5,814 bases of DNA from positions 2,668-8,481 of the forward strand of contig PCAT01000014.1 in NCBI GenBank assembly GCA_002730655.1, in the 5' to 3' direction. Under the pieces are notes generated by a model. It was not told the origin of the DNA. It was given only the letters and a program-made list of their open reading frames with translations, and ran no database searches. The first letter of the stretch is position 1. Each line of letters opens with the position of its first letter. Positions 1 to 5,814 of this stretch are shown here, one piece after another. A program made the position numbers and the translations under genes. The DNA is from Balneola sp. (GTDB taxonomy: Bacteria > Bacteroidota > Rhodothermia > Balneolales > Balneolaceae).

Positions 1-40
1 GTATTACGCAAAGAATCAGCTGAATCCTTAAAGTAATTGG

Positions 41-1102
41 CTAATCCTTTAGCCCTAATATTTGCCGATTAAGTGCATGATCGACCCCTTTTGATCCAGC
101 AAAGTCGTCAAAGGCCTTTTGTGTAGCCTCAATAATATGATTCTGTATGAATGAAACACCCTCTCTAGCACCTTGCTCTGGAGACTTAACACAACATTCC
201 CATTCTAAAACCGCCCAGCCGTCGAAACCATACTCAGTTAGTTTAGTGAAAATACTTTTAAAGTCTACTTGACCGTCCCCTGGTGATCGGTAACGACCTG
301 CTCTATCTCTCCAGTCTCCATACCCACCAAAGGTTCCTTTTTTTCCCGTCGGATTGAATTCAGAATCCTTCACGTGAAACGCCTTTATAAACTCATGATA
401 ATGGTCGATATAGGTTAAGTAATCGAGTTGCTGCAATACAAAATGCGAGGGATCATATAATATACTAACCGCTTTATGATCCCCAGTTGCTGCCAAAAAG
501 CGTTCGAAGGTAACTCCATCGTGTATATCCTCCACTGGATGAACTTCATAGCAGCATGCCACTCCATTATCCTCAAATACATCCAGAATAGGTAACCATC
601 GTTTGGCTAGCTCCGAGAAGCCGTCCTCAACCAAACCCTTAGGCTGTTGTGGCCAAGGATGAACCATAGGCCAGAGTAAAGAACCAGAAAAAGTAGCATG
701 CGCTTTTAAACCAAGACGTCGGCTAGCTATCGCAGCCTTTTTTACCTGATCAATGGCCCATTCTCGTCGGGCAGGTTCATTACCTTTTACTTTATCAGGC
801 GCAAATACATCGAACATGGTGTCATGAGCAGGATGTGTTGCCACTAGTTGGCCTTGTATATGGGTAGATAGCTCTGTGATTTCAAGACCATAAGAAGCTA
901 CCTTTCCTTTTAATTCGTCACAGTAGTCTTGACTTTCAGCTGCAGTACCCAAGTCGATCATAAAATCTACATTGCTCGGTATCTGAACTCCTTTGTACCC
1001 TAAATTAGCCGCCCATTGACATAAACCATCTAATGAGTTAAAAGGGGTAGATGCGTCTATAAACTGTGCAAAAAAAATAGCTGGGCCTTTAATAGTTTTC
1101 AT
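41..1102 (-). CDS. Sugar phosphate isomerase/epimerase-like TIM-barrel protein (IolE/xylose isomerase-like)
   Basis: A 353-residue cytoplasmic protein of the AP-endonuclease 2/xylose isomerase-like TIM-barrel superfamily. These enzymes use a divalent metal to isomerise, epimerise or dehydrate sugars, keto-sugars or keto-inositols. The expected metal ligands are visible at the barrel strand ends: E186 in CYEVHP, D217 in YDPSH, H243 in FHVKD and E300 in LEWE. H188 and H220 are likely active-site partners. The stretch GDWRDRAGRYRSPGDGQVDF (about 262-281) resembles the substrate-covering loop of the family, and the barrel opens with AIFFAQF and GYKGVQIP. The length is somewhat above the roughly 260-300 residues usual for the superfamily. 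It is the last gene visible in the operon, 68 bp after the oxidoreductase, so it probably acts on that enzyme's keto product. The ATG start lacks a clear Shine-Dalgarno sequence. The fold and metal site are secure; the exact reaction and substrate are unknown. Confidence 0.9.
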   Translation of the reverse strand: MKTIKGPAIFFAQFIDASTPFNSLDGLCQWAANLGYKGVQIPSNVDFMIDLGTAAESQDYCDELKGKVASYGLEITELSTHIQGQLVATHPAHDTMFDVFAPDKVKGNEPARREWAIDQVKKAAIASRRLGLKAHATFSGSLLWPMVHPWPQQPKGLVEDGFSELAKRWLPILDVFEDNGVACCYEVHPVEDIHDGVTFERFLAATGDHKAVSILYDPSHFVLQQLDYLTYIDHYHEFIKAFHVKDSEFNPTGKKGTFGGYGDWRDRAGRYRSPGDGQVDFKSIFTKLTEYGFDGWAVLEWECCVKSPEQGAREGVSFIQNHIIEATQKAFDDFAGSKGVDHALNRQILGLKD

Positions 1103-1141
1103 ATGGGTTTAACCGTTGTATTCGTGTTACAATAAAATATT

Positions 1142-1161
1142 ATGGGGGTGCCTAACCCCAT
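1142..1161 (-). promoter_or_regulatory. Small GC-rich hairpin between oxidoreductase and isomerase genes
   Basis: A perfect 6 bp stem, ATGGGG/CCCCAT, with an 8-nt loop lies 9 bp past the oxidoreductase stop codon. An alternative 5 bp pairing, GGGGT/ACCCC, is also possible. On the transcribed minus strand it is followed by AATATTTTATTG, which is U-rich but not a clean U-tract. It could be a weak terminator or attenuator lowering isomerase expression, or an RNA-stabilising 3' structure. The stem is seen; its role is inferred. Confidence 0.35.
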
Positions 1162-1170
1162 TCCAAATGC

Positions 1171-2334
1171 CTAATATTTAGGTGAAGTCCATGCGTTACC
1201 TTTAATGGATGACTCCACTATAGCATCTACCAACGCCATGCCATGAACGCCGTCATCAATATTTGGGAAATCATAAGTAGGGTTGTGTGATGACCCTGAA
1301 AAATAAGCTCGAACTGCCATAGTGAAATTTCTATAAATATTGGCAAAAGCCTCAATATATCCCTCTGGATGCCCAGAAGGAACTCGCGCATGTACCAATG
1401 CCGCCTCTGCCAAATAAGAATTATCTACTCCGGTCCGGTACACTTGATTGGGAGCTCCATGCCGCTTGACTAATAGGGTATTTTCATCTTCCTGACACCA
1501 TTCTATCCCTCCGTTAGTTCCATAGACTTTAACCCTCACCGCATTTTCTTCACCGGCGGAAACCTGTGAACAAATTAGCACTCCAGGTACTCCACCTTTA
1601 AATTCTAATAGGGCCGAAGTATCATCATCCAGTAAACGTCCTTCAACGACCTTGGACATCTGAGATAACACCTTGATTATCTGCAAACCTGAGACATATT
1701 CAGCCATATTAGCGGCATGCGTTCCAATATCTCCGTATGCTCCCGCTTTGCCGGCTTTGGCAGGATCGGATCTCCAAGCTGCCTGTTTTTGCCCCTCATC
1801 CTCTAACTTTTCGGTAAGCCATCCCTGTGGATATTCCACTACTACCTTACGAACCGGACCTAACTCGCCAGATGTGATCATATGCCGTGCCTGTTTAACC
1901 ATAGGATAACCCGTATAAGTATGGGTTAGCGCAAAAGGTAGACCTGATTTTTCTACCGCATCTTTGATTTCTAAAGCCTCTGCGATTGATAGGCACAACG
2001 GCTTATCACAAATAACTGGAAAACCATGCTCTAAGGCCATAATTGCAGGAGCAGCATGCAAATGATTGGGCGTGACTATAGAAACAAGATCCATACGGTC
2101 TCCCTCATTGTGTTCGGCTTCCTGACTAATCATATCTTCCCAAGTATCATAAATACGGTCTTCCGGGAGATATAATTCTTGTCCGGTCTCTTTACTCTTT
2201 TCAGGAGAACTACTAAAAGCACCGCAAACTAATTCGATTTGACCATCTAACCGTGCTGCCATTCGATGCACAGCTCCAATAAAAGCTCCACTGCCTCCTC
2301 CAATCATTCCCATCCTGAGTTTTCTATGCTGCAT
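1171..2334 (-). CDS. Gfo/Idh/MocA family NAD(P)-dependent oxidoreductase
   Basis: A 387-residue cytoplasmic dehydrogenase of the Gfo/Idh/MocA family, which oxidises or reduces a hydroxyl of sugars, glycosides or inositols using NAD(P). The N-terminal Rossmann fold shows the glycine-rich loop GMIGGGSG (9-16), then TPNHLH (88-93) and the catalytic-lysine motif as CDKP (109-112, K111) in place of the commoner EKP. The C-terminal domain carries GDIGTH (201-206), where D202 and H206 are the usual catalytic or substrate-binding positions, and HPEGYIEAFANIY (322-334), typical of the sugar and 3-keto-sugar branch. Its ATG directly abuts the permease TAA stop (TAAATG), which fixes the start and implies translational coupling. 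Full length for the family, with no sign of damage. Family assignment is firm; the substrate (glycoside, anhydrosugar or cyclitol) cannot be told. Confidence 0.93.
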   Translation of the reverse strand: MQHRKLRMGMIGGGSGAFIGAVHRMAARLDGQIELVCGAFSSSPEKSKETGQELYLPEDRIYDTWEDMISQEAEHNEGDRMDLVSIVTPNHLHAAPAIMALEHGFPVICDKPLCLSIAEALEIKDAVEKSGLPFALTHTYTGYPMVKQARHMITSGELGPVRKVVVEYPQGWLTEKLEDEGQKQAAWRSDPAKAGKAGAYGDIGTHAANMAEYVSGLQIIKVLSQMSKVVEGRLLDDDTSALLEFKGGVPGVLICSQVSAGEENAVRVKVYGTNGGIEWCQEDENTLLVKRHGAPNQVYRTGVDNSYLAEAALVHARVPSGHPEGYIEAFANIYRNFTMAVRAYFSGSSHNPTYDFPNIDDGVHGMALVDAIVESSIKGNAWTSPKY

Positions 2335-3624
2335 TTATACTCTTTCCTCCACAAGTTCATATTCATCAGTGGTTTTGTCCCAAAAAAGTGCAAAGAAAAA
2401 GGCGGCTACAATTAAAGCTACAATGCCAGGCATGACCCAAAAATTTTGAGCTCCAGCTATCCAACCCTCTATAGTGGATCCGTCGAGTGAAATTCGATCT
2501 CCCCACCAGCCCAGAACATAATTACCAATCAACATCCCCGCACCATAAGTCAACAAATTAAAGAAACCTTGGGCACTAGCACGTAAATGTTTAGGAGCTT
2601 TTTTATCGACATAAAGTTGACCTGTAACAAAAAAGAAATCGTAACAGATACCATGAAGAGCAATACCCAAAACAACGAGCGCTGTTGAACTTGGAAATAA
2701 ACCAAATAGTAAATATCTGGTCGTCCATGCTAGCATACCCACAAGTAGCATCCATTTCACTCCAAGGCGTGCTAAAAATAGAGGAATAGCTAGCATAAAC
2801 AGCACCTCACTCATTTGTCCAATTGCCATAAACGAGGGAGACTGCTCACCGAAAGCTACTGCTGCAATAAAATCATTGGTACGAGCATAATAAAATGCTA
2901 ACGGAATACTAATCGCAAAACTGCTAAAAGAAAAAATGGCGAAGTTTTTTTCACTAAGTAATTTTAATGCATCTAATCCCAATGCCTGCTTGACATCAAA
3001 TTTCTCCCCGCTCGCCGACGGTGGAGTTGCAGGAAGAGTAAAGCTATACAGTCCATACAGAACAGATATAAAGGCACTCACCTTAAGAGGAATATTAGTG
3101 GACTGAATATTACTCTCGATACCTGTTAGCCAACTAAGCAAGGGTATTTGAATAAAACCTAATACAGTACCCGCAATCATGAATCCTGCAATAATCCATC
3201 CAATGGTACCCCAAACCCGGATTCGGGGGAATTCTGAATCTGGATCATCAATATTGGCAAAGGCAATAGCATTAACTAAGGCTAAGGATGGCATATATAG
3301 CATAAAATAGGCAAGCATTACCCATATAAAGGTACCAGGATCGGTAATTCCAGCAGCAGTCCATAAAAGGACTGCTCCCACAAGATGAGAGATCCCATTT
3401 ACCTTTTCAGCATTAAAATACCGATCGGCTAACAAGCCAACAAACACAGGAGCCAGTAAACCTGCCCAGTTGTGAGTAGCATATGCGCTCCCAATTATAG
3501 TATTTAAACTCTCTTCTCCTTCAAACACCTGCAAGAGATAGGCGCCCATAGTCACAAAAAATGCTCCCCAAATAAAAAATTGAAGGAACATCATAAGACT
3601 CAAACGAAACCGTAATGACTGCAT
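2335..3624 (-). CDS. NupG-like major facilitator superfamily permease
   Basis: A 429-residue inner-membrane transporter with about 12 predicted membrane segments, of the nucleoside:H+ symporter (NupG/XapB) branch of the MFS. Recognisable family signatures are LQFFIWGAFFVTMGAYL (14-30), the loop GLLADRYF (63-70), FPRIRVWGTIGW (132-143), GQMSEVLFMLAIPLFLARLG (269-288), YDFFFVTGQLYVD (328-340) and LRASAQG (347-353). Aligned by eye to E. coli NupG as I recall it, R136, T140, Q270 and E273 match nucleoside-contacting residues. Others that contact the ligand in NupG are replaced here (A243, Y246, H324, Y328). Being first in an operon with an oxidoreductase and an isomerase, it more probably imports a sugar, glycoside or cyclitol than a nucleoside. 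The ATG start has no obvious Shine-Dalgarno sequence, and the stop touches the next gene's start. Family is confident; substrate is inferred from context. Confidence 0.88.
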   Translation of the reverse strand: MQSLRFRLSLMMFLQFFIWGAFFVTMGAYLLQVFEGEESLNTIIGSAYATHNWAGLLAPVFVGLLADRYFNAEKVNGISHLVGAVLLWTAAGITDPGTFIWVMLAYFMLYMPSLALVNAIAFANIDDPDSEFPRIRVWGTIGWIIAGFMIAGTVLGFIQIPLLSWLTGIESNIQSTNIPLKVSAFISVLYGLYSFTLPATPPSASGEKFDVKQALGLDALKLLSEKNFAIFSFSSFAISIPLAFYYARTNDFIAAVAFGEQSPSFMAIGQMSEVLFMLAIPLFLARLGVKWMLLVGMLAWTTRYLLFGLFPSSTALVVLGIALHGICYDFFFVTGQLYVDKKAPKHLRASAQGFFNLLTYGAGMLIGNYVLGWWGDRISLDGSTIEGWIAGAQNFWVMPGIVALIVAAFFFALFWDKTTDEYELVEERV

Positions 3625-3898
3625 AATTTAATAGAATTGGTTAGATTTTCTCGCATGCAAATAAAGAAATCTACCCCATAATTGAAAGTATTATTACTAA
3701 TAACGTTTAAACCAATTGAAACAAATTTTATGAGGATGACTAAATAGTTTAATTTCACTTAGCTGTCAAAATAGCCAGACTAATCAATGTCTAATCTCAT
3801 GCATTGCTAATTTTATTTGTATCTTTAATTAAATAAAGAACATTCCAAACGTTGCCTTTTCCCTCTGATTAATTTAACACAAAAATAAGTATTAATAG
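3625..3898. promoter_or_regulatory. Divergent intergenic region between permease operon and cpn10-like gene
   Basis: This 274 bp AT-rich spacer must hold promoters for both directions, but I see no convincing one. For the permease operon a weak sigma70-like pair exists on the minus strand: TTGGTT (3715-3710) and TAATAC (3693-3688), 16 bp apart. A full match to the Bacteroidota -7 element TAnnTTTG occurs on the minus strand as TATTTTTG (3887-3880), without a correctly spaced -33 element. An 8 bp palindrome GTTTAAAC (3705-3712) and a direct repeat AATTGAAA (3680-3687 and 3714-3721) sit near the putative permease promoter and could be an operator. No coding potential or RNA gene is evident. Confidence 0.3.
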
Positions 3899-4270
3899 AT
3901 GATCCAAGAATATCTTAATTCAATCGACAATTTTATTATAGTTGGTGACCGTGTACTCATTAAACCCCGCGACATGGAAACACACACCCGAAGTGGATTG
4001 GTCTTACCAGCCTCGGTAAAAGAAAAAGAGGAAATTCAAAGTGGATATATCTTAAAAACGGGACCTGGTTATCCTATTCCTAACACTGATGTGGAAGAAG
4101 TTTGGAAGGCAACAGACGATACAAAATATATTGGAATGCAAGCCACAGAGGGTGATTTGGCTATTTTTCTTAAAAGTCGCGCTCATGAAATTGAGTTTGA
4201 AAATGAAAAATATATCATAGTCCCACATTCGTCAATCTTGTTGCTCATTCGTGACGAACTAGAAATATAA
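3899..4270 (+). CDS. GroES/Cpn10-like co-chaperonin paralogue
   Basis: A 123-residue cytoplasmic protein of the Cpn10 (GroES) fold. The fold signature is clear: VGDRVLIKPRDMETHT (15-30) matches the first GroES beta strands and the start of the mobile loop. SGLVLPA (32-38) carries a hydrophobic LVL triplet where GroES has its GroEL-binding IVL. EGDLAIFLKS (84-93) and EKYIIVPHSSILLLI (103-117) match the C-terminal strands. It is about 25 residues longer than normal GroES; the extra length is mostly at 57-83, where GroES has its short roof hairpin, and includes YPIPN and EEVWKATDDTKY. I recall similar 'co-chaperone GroES family' proteins as common in Bacteroidota in addition to the true groES. 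No groEL lies beside it, so this is probably the accessory paralogue. The start is the first ATG after an A-rich leader, without a Shine-Dalgarno sequence. It may share a transcript with the YitT gene downstream. Fold is confident; a chaperonin role is not shown. Confidence 0.85.
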   Translation: MIQEYLNSIDNFIIVGDRVLIKPRDMETHTRSGLVLPASVKEKEEIQSGYILKTGPGYPIPNTDVEEVWKATDDTKYIGMQATEGDLAIFLKSRAHEIEFENEKYIIVPHSSILLLIRDELEI

Positions 4271-4392
4271 TAAGTAATAATATAGTACGAGCTAATACAA
4301 TTAAGGAAAAAAACAACGAGAATGCCTCTTATAAAAGTGTCGGGCATAGTTTATTTGACGACATACAAGCTATTTTTCTAGCTAGTTTATTT

Positions 4393-4938
4393 GTGTCGTT
4401 TGGGGTTGCATTGTTTACCCAGCAAGAATTTTTAATTGGGGGGACAGCTGGAGTTGCATTTTTAGGTTCTTATGCGAGCCAATGGAGTTTTGGTCAACTT
4501 TTTTTTGTTATTAATATCCCTTTTTATGCCTTGGCAATATGGCGTTTGGGTTGGTTTTTCACCATAAAAACATTCTTTACTGTTGGTCTAGTATCCATAC
4601 TTTCTGACTGGATTCCACAGTGGATCGTAATCGATTCCTCCATACCACTATTTGCTGCTGTGTTTGGTGGGTCCTTGATGGGAGCAGGCTTATTAATGCT
4701 ATTTCGTCATAAAGTATCCTTGGGTGGTTTAAATATTTTGTCACTGTACCTAAGTAAGTACCACAACGTGAATGCTGGACGCTTTCAGATGATTGTAGAC
4801 ATAATTATAATTATAATGGCTTTCTACATTGTCGATATATGGGCTACAATATACTCTGTAATTGCCGCTGTGTGCATGAATGCAGTATTGGCTATCAATT
4901 TTAAGAAAGGTAGATACCTTGCTTCTTTAGACTCTTGA
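4393..4938 (+). CDS. YitT family integral membrane protein, start unresolved (possible N-terminal frameshift)
   Basis: A hydrophobic protein of the YitT/DUF161 family, whose function is not established. Counting from GTG at 4393 it has 181 residues: GGTAG (16-20), NIPFY (41-45), FGGSLMGAGLLMLFRHK (91-107), SLGGLNIL (109-116) and GRFQMIVD (129-136), with about five to six membrane segments and no C-terminal DUF2179 domain. The family-like sequence does not begin at this GTG. The same frame runs back without a stop to 4255, and codons 4345-4392 read HSLFDDIQAIFLASLF, the expected start of the first membrane helix. No ATG, GTG or TTG occurs in that upstream frame. The only nearby ATG (4322, with AAGGA at 4303-4307) is one frame off and reaches a stop at 4379. 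One extra A in the run at 4333-4336 would join it to this frame, giving about 205 residues. The true start is therefore uncertain: sequencing error, mutation or rare initiation codon. Family call is good. Confidence 0.8.
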   Translation: MSFGVALFTQQEFLIGGTAGVAFLGSYASQWSFGQLFFVINIPFYALAIWRLGWFFTIKTFFTVGLVSILSDWIPQWIVIDSSIPLFAAVFGGSLMGAGLLMLFRHKVSLGGLNILSLYLSKYHNVNAGRFQMIVDIIIIIMAFYIVDIWATIYSVIAAVCMNAVLAINFKKGRYLASLDS

Positions 4939-5204
4939 ATTTAAAGAGAGTACTTATGCCTACTTTCATATCATATTCCTGTATTATATCGGCAAAAGTT
5001 TCTATTCACCAGCATAAGAGGACTTCGGTTAACCTGGATGGAAAGTATCCTTATCCAATAACCTAAATATTAACTATGACAAATTGCTTTCTGAATCTCG
5101 ACAAGTATTTTATTGATATAGTTAATCAGTCTAAAGTATTTTGACTGGACAAACAACAAATTAGTTTGCTTCTTATATAAATCACTGACAACAGCCGTAC
5201 CCAA
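4939..5204. other. Convergent intergenic region without a clear gene or terminator
   Basis: A 266 bp AT-rich gap between the plus-strand YitT gene and the minus-strand lipoprotein gene, where a bidirectional terminator would be expected. I see only weak candidates. CAGTC/GACTG (5127-5131 and 5143-5147) has an 11-nt loop and no good U-tract. A GGTTAACC palindrome lies at 5027-5034, and GGTTA/TAACC arms (5027-5031 and 5059-5063) enclose a small GGAT/ATCC stem. AAGTATTTT is repeated at 5103-5111 and 5134-5142. One short open frame is described separately. Confidence 0.5.
4956..5066 (+). pseudogene. 36-codon open frame, possible integrase arm-domain remnant
   Basis: A short ATG-to-TAA frame starting 17 bp after the YitT stop, with AGAGAG (4945-4950) as a possible ribosome site. 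Its end reads VNLDGKYPYPIT, reminiscent of the N-x-DG-x-x-PIY-x-RI motif in the N-terminal arm-binding domain of Bacteroidota tyrosine recombinases, and MPT is a common start of such proteins. No catalytic domain follows in any frame. It could be the stump of a decayed integrase, a genuine small peptide, or chance. The resemblance is by eye only and weak. Confidence 0.18.
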
Positions 5205-5723
5205 TCAGTAATCCCTTCTATACTGTAGATCAATACCTTCTCTAGCTTCTCCTGACTGAGTAATAATCAAATCCCAATATGGTTTTATGGTCGTTTGTAA
5301 AAGAAAAAATGTATTTGGAGATCGTCCAGCCAATTCGTTTACAATAAAAAATTGCGACCGGTCAGTAAATACCCAGCCTGTTTTTAGTGTTGGTCCACGC
5401 CCATCAAACCCACTTTGATCTATTTCTATAATATCCATGCCTAAACCTTCGAGTGCTAAACCTTCAACTTCACTCCGTAATAACTCCTCCCACAAATATG
5501 AATCCTGACTTACATAGCTAAAATAATTGTCATGCCAAATAGAGCTGGTATCGGTCAGAGAAAAAAATTGGGGCTCTACCACCCTGCCTTGAATAGGTGA
5601 GGGACCAATATATAATCCATCGCTGGTAATTCCCTGAAAAGCGCCATAATTAACACAACCAGTATTAAAGGCAGCTACCAAAAAAAACATAAAACTCATT
5701 AAATTGAGTTGTCCTTTATTCAT
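5205..5723 (-). CDS. Predicted lipoprotein of unknown function
   Basis: A 172-residue protein with an N-terminal signal peptide: K3, a hydrophobic core LMSFMFFLVAAF (8-19), then NTGC with C23 as the likely lipidated cysteine. C23 is the only cysteine in the protein. The lipobox is atypical because position -3 is Asn, not Leu, Val or Ile. The residues after the cysteine (VNYG) show no acidic surface-export signal like that described in Bacteroidota lipoproteins, so a periplasm-facing membrane location is the better guess. The mature part is mixed alpha/beta in character, rich in aromatic residues and glycines, with an acidic helix-like stretch SYLWEELLRSEVEGLALEGL (75-94). I do not recognise a family. 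The gene stands alone, convergent with the YitT gene. The ATG start is placed directly ahead of the signal peptide. Real gene likely; function unknown. Confidence 0.72.
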   Translation of the reverse strand: MNKGQLNLMSFMFFLVAAFNTGCVNYGAFQGITSDGLYIGPSPIQGRVVEPQFFSLTDTSSIWHDNYFSYVSQDSYLWEELLRSEVEGLALEGLGMDIIEIDQSGFDGRGPTLKTGWVFTDRSQFFIVNELAGRSPNTFFLLQTTIKPYWDLIITQSGEAREGIDLQYRRDY

Positions 5724-5764
5724 ATTATGAGACGTATTATCAATATTTAATATTTAAAAAATAT

Positions 5765-5796
5765 CAAAATAATTCCAACCTAAAATGCCTCTCCAA
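5765..5796 (-). promoter_or_regulatory. Candidate Bacteroidota-type promoter for the lipoprotein gene
   Basis: On the minus strand TTGG (5796-5793) and TTATTTTG (5772-5765) are separated by 20 bp. They approximate the Bacteroidota -33 TTTG and -7 TAnnTTTG elements at normal spacing, with one mismatch each. Transcription would start some 30-40 bases before the lipoprotein ATG, across an AT-rich leader. AT-rich DNA yields such matches by chance, so this is tentative. Confidence 0.33.
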
Positions 5797-5814
5797 TGGA
5801 TAAATACAAAACCC

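Noticed and set aside
10..29. Imperfect palindrome around TCAGCTGA just after the isomerase stop, as a terminator
   Set aside because: The pairing is interrupted by mismatches, there is almost no loop, and no U-tract follows on the minus strand.
1673..1909. A 78-codon open frame on the plus strand, opposite the oxidoreductase gene
   Set aside because: It lies wholly inside a clearly conserved gene on the other strand and its translation is cysteine- and proline-rich without any domain; it is an antisense shadow.
3635..3717. Inverted repeat AATTGGTT/AACCAATT upstream of the permease gene
   Set aside because: The arms are only 8 bp, AT-rich and 67 bp apart, as expected by chance in such DNA.
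3899..4270. The Cpn10-like gene as the main groES of the organism
   Set aside because: It is longer than GroES, has a rebuilt central loop, and is not followed by groEL, so no groES symbol was assigned.
4322..4381. A separate small peptide gene starting at ATG 4322
   Set aside because: The frame is only 19 codons and overlaps the conserved YitT frame; the ATG is better explained as the displaced YitT start.
5127..5147. CAGTC/GACTG stem as a bidirectional terminator between the YitT and lipoprotein genes
   Set aside because: A five-base stem with an 11-nt loop and no U-run on either side is too weak to call.

Overview
The window looks like chromosomal DNA from a marine-type member of the Bacteroidota/Rhodothermota (FCB) group. 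The evidence is AT-rich DNA, start codons mostly without Shine-Dalgarno sequences, a long Bacteroidota-style Cpn10-like paralogue, and a NupG-type transporter next to a Gfo/Idh/MocA oxidoreductase and a TIM-barrel isomerase. I cannot place it more finely without a search.

Left half (41-3624, all on the minus strand, transcribed right to left): an apparent three-gene sugar or polyol operon. The order is a NupG-like major facilitator permease, an NAD(P)-dependent Gfo/Idh/MocA oxidoreductase whose ATG directly follows the permease stop codon, and, 68 bp further on, an IolE/xylose-isomerase-like TIM-barrel protein. A small hairpin sits in that 68 bp gap. The simplest reading is uptake of a sugar, glycoside or cyclitol, oxidation of one hydroxyl to a keto group, then isomerisation, epimerisation or elimination on the keto product. 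The substrate cannot be read from the sequence. The permease keeps some NupG nucleoside-site residues and has replaced others. The operon may continue beyond base 1.

Middle (3625-4938): a 274 bp divergent intergenic region, then two plus-strand genes. One encodes a 123-residue GroES/Cpn10-like protein with a lengthened central segment and no groEL beside it. The other encodes a YitT-family membrane protein without the C-terminal DUF2179 domain. Its conserved reading frame extends upstream of the only canonical start codon available (GTG at 4393). The only nearby ATG (4322) is one frame off, so a single-base indel in an A-run or an unusual initiation is likely.

Right end (4939-5814): a 266 bp gap between convergent genes, with a 36-codon open frame that faintly resembles an integrase arm-binding domain. 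It is followed on the minus strand by a 172-residue predicted lipoprotein of unknown function with a plausible Bacteroidota-type promoter upstream.

I found no tRNA, rRNA, CRISPR array, insertion sequence or convincing new multi-gene system. The most useful leads are the disrupted YitT start, the altered permease binding site, and the unusual Cpn10 paralogue.
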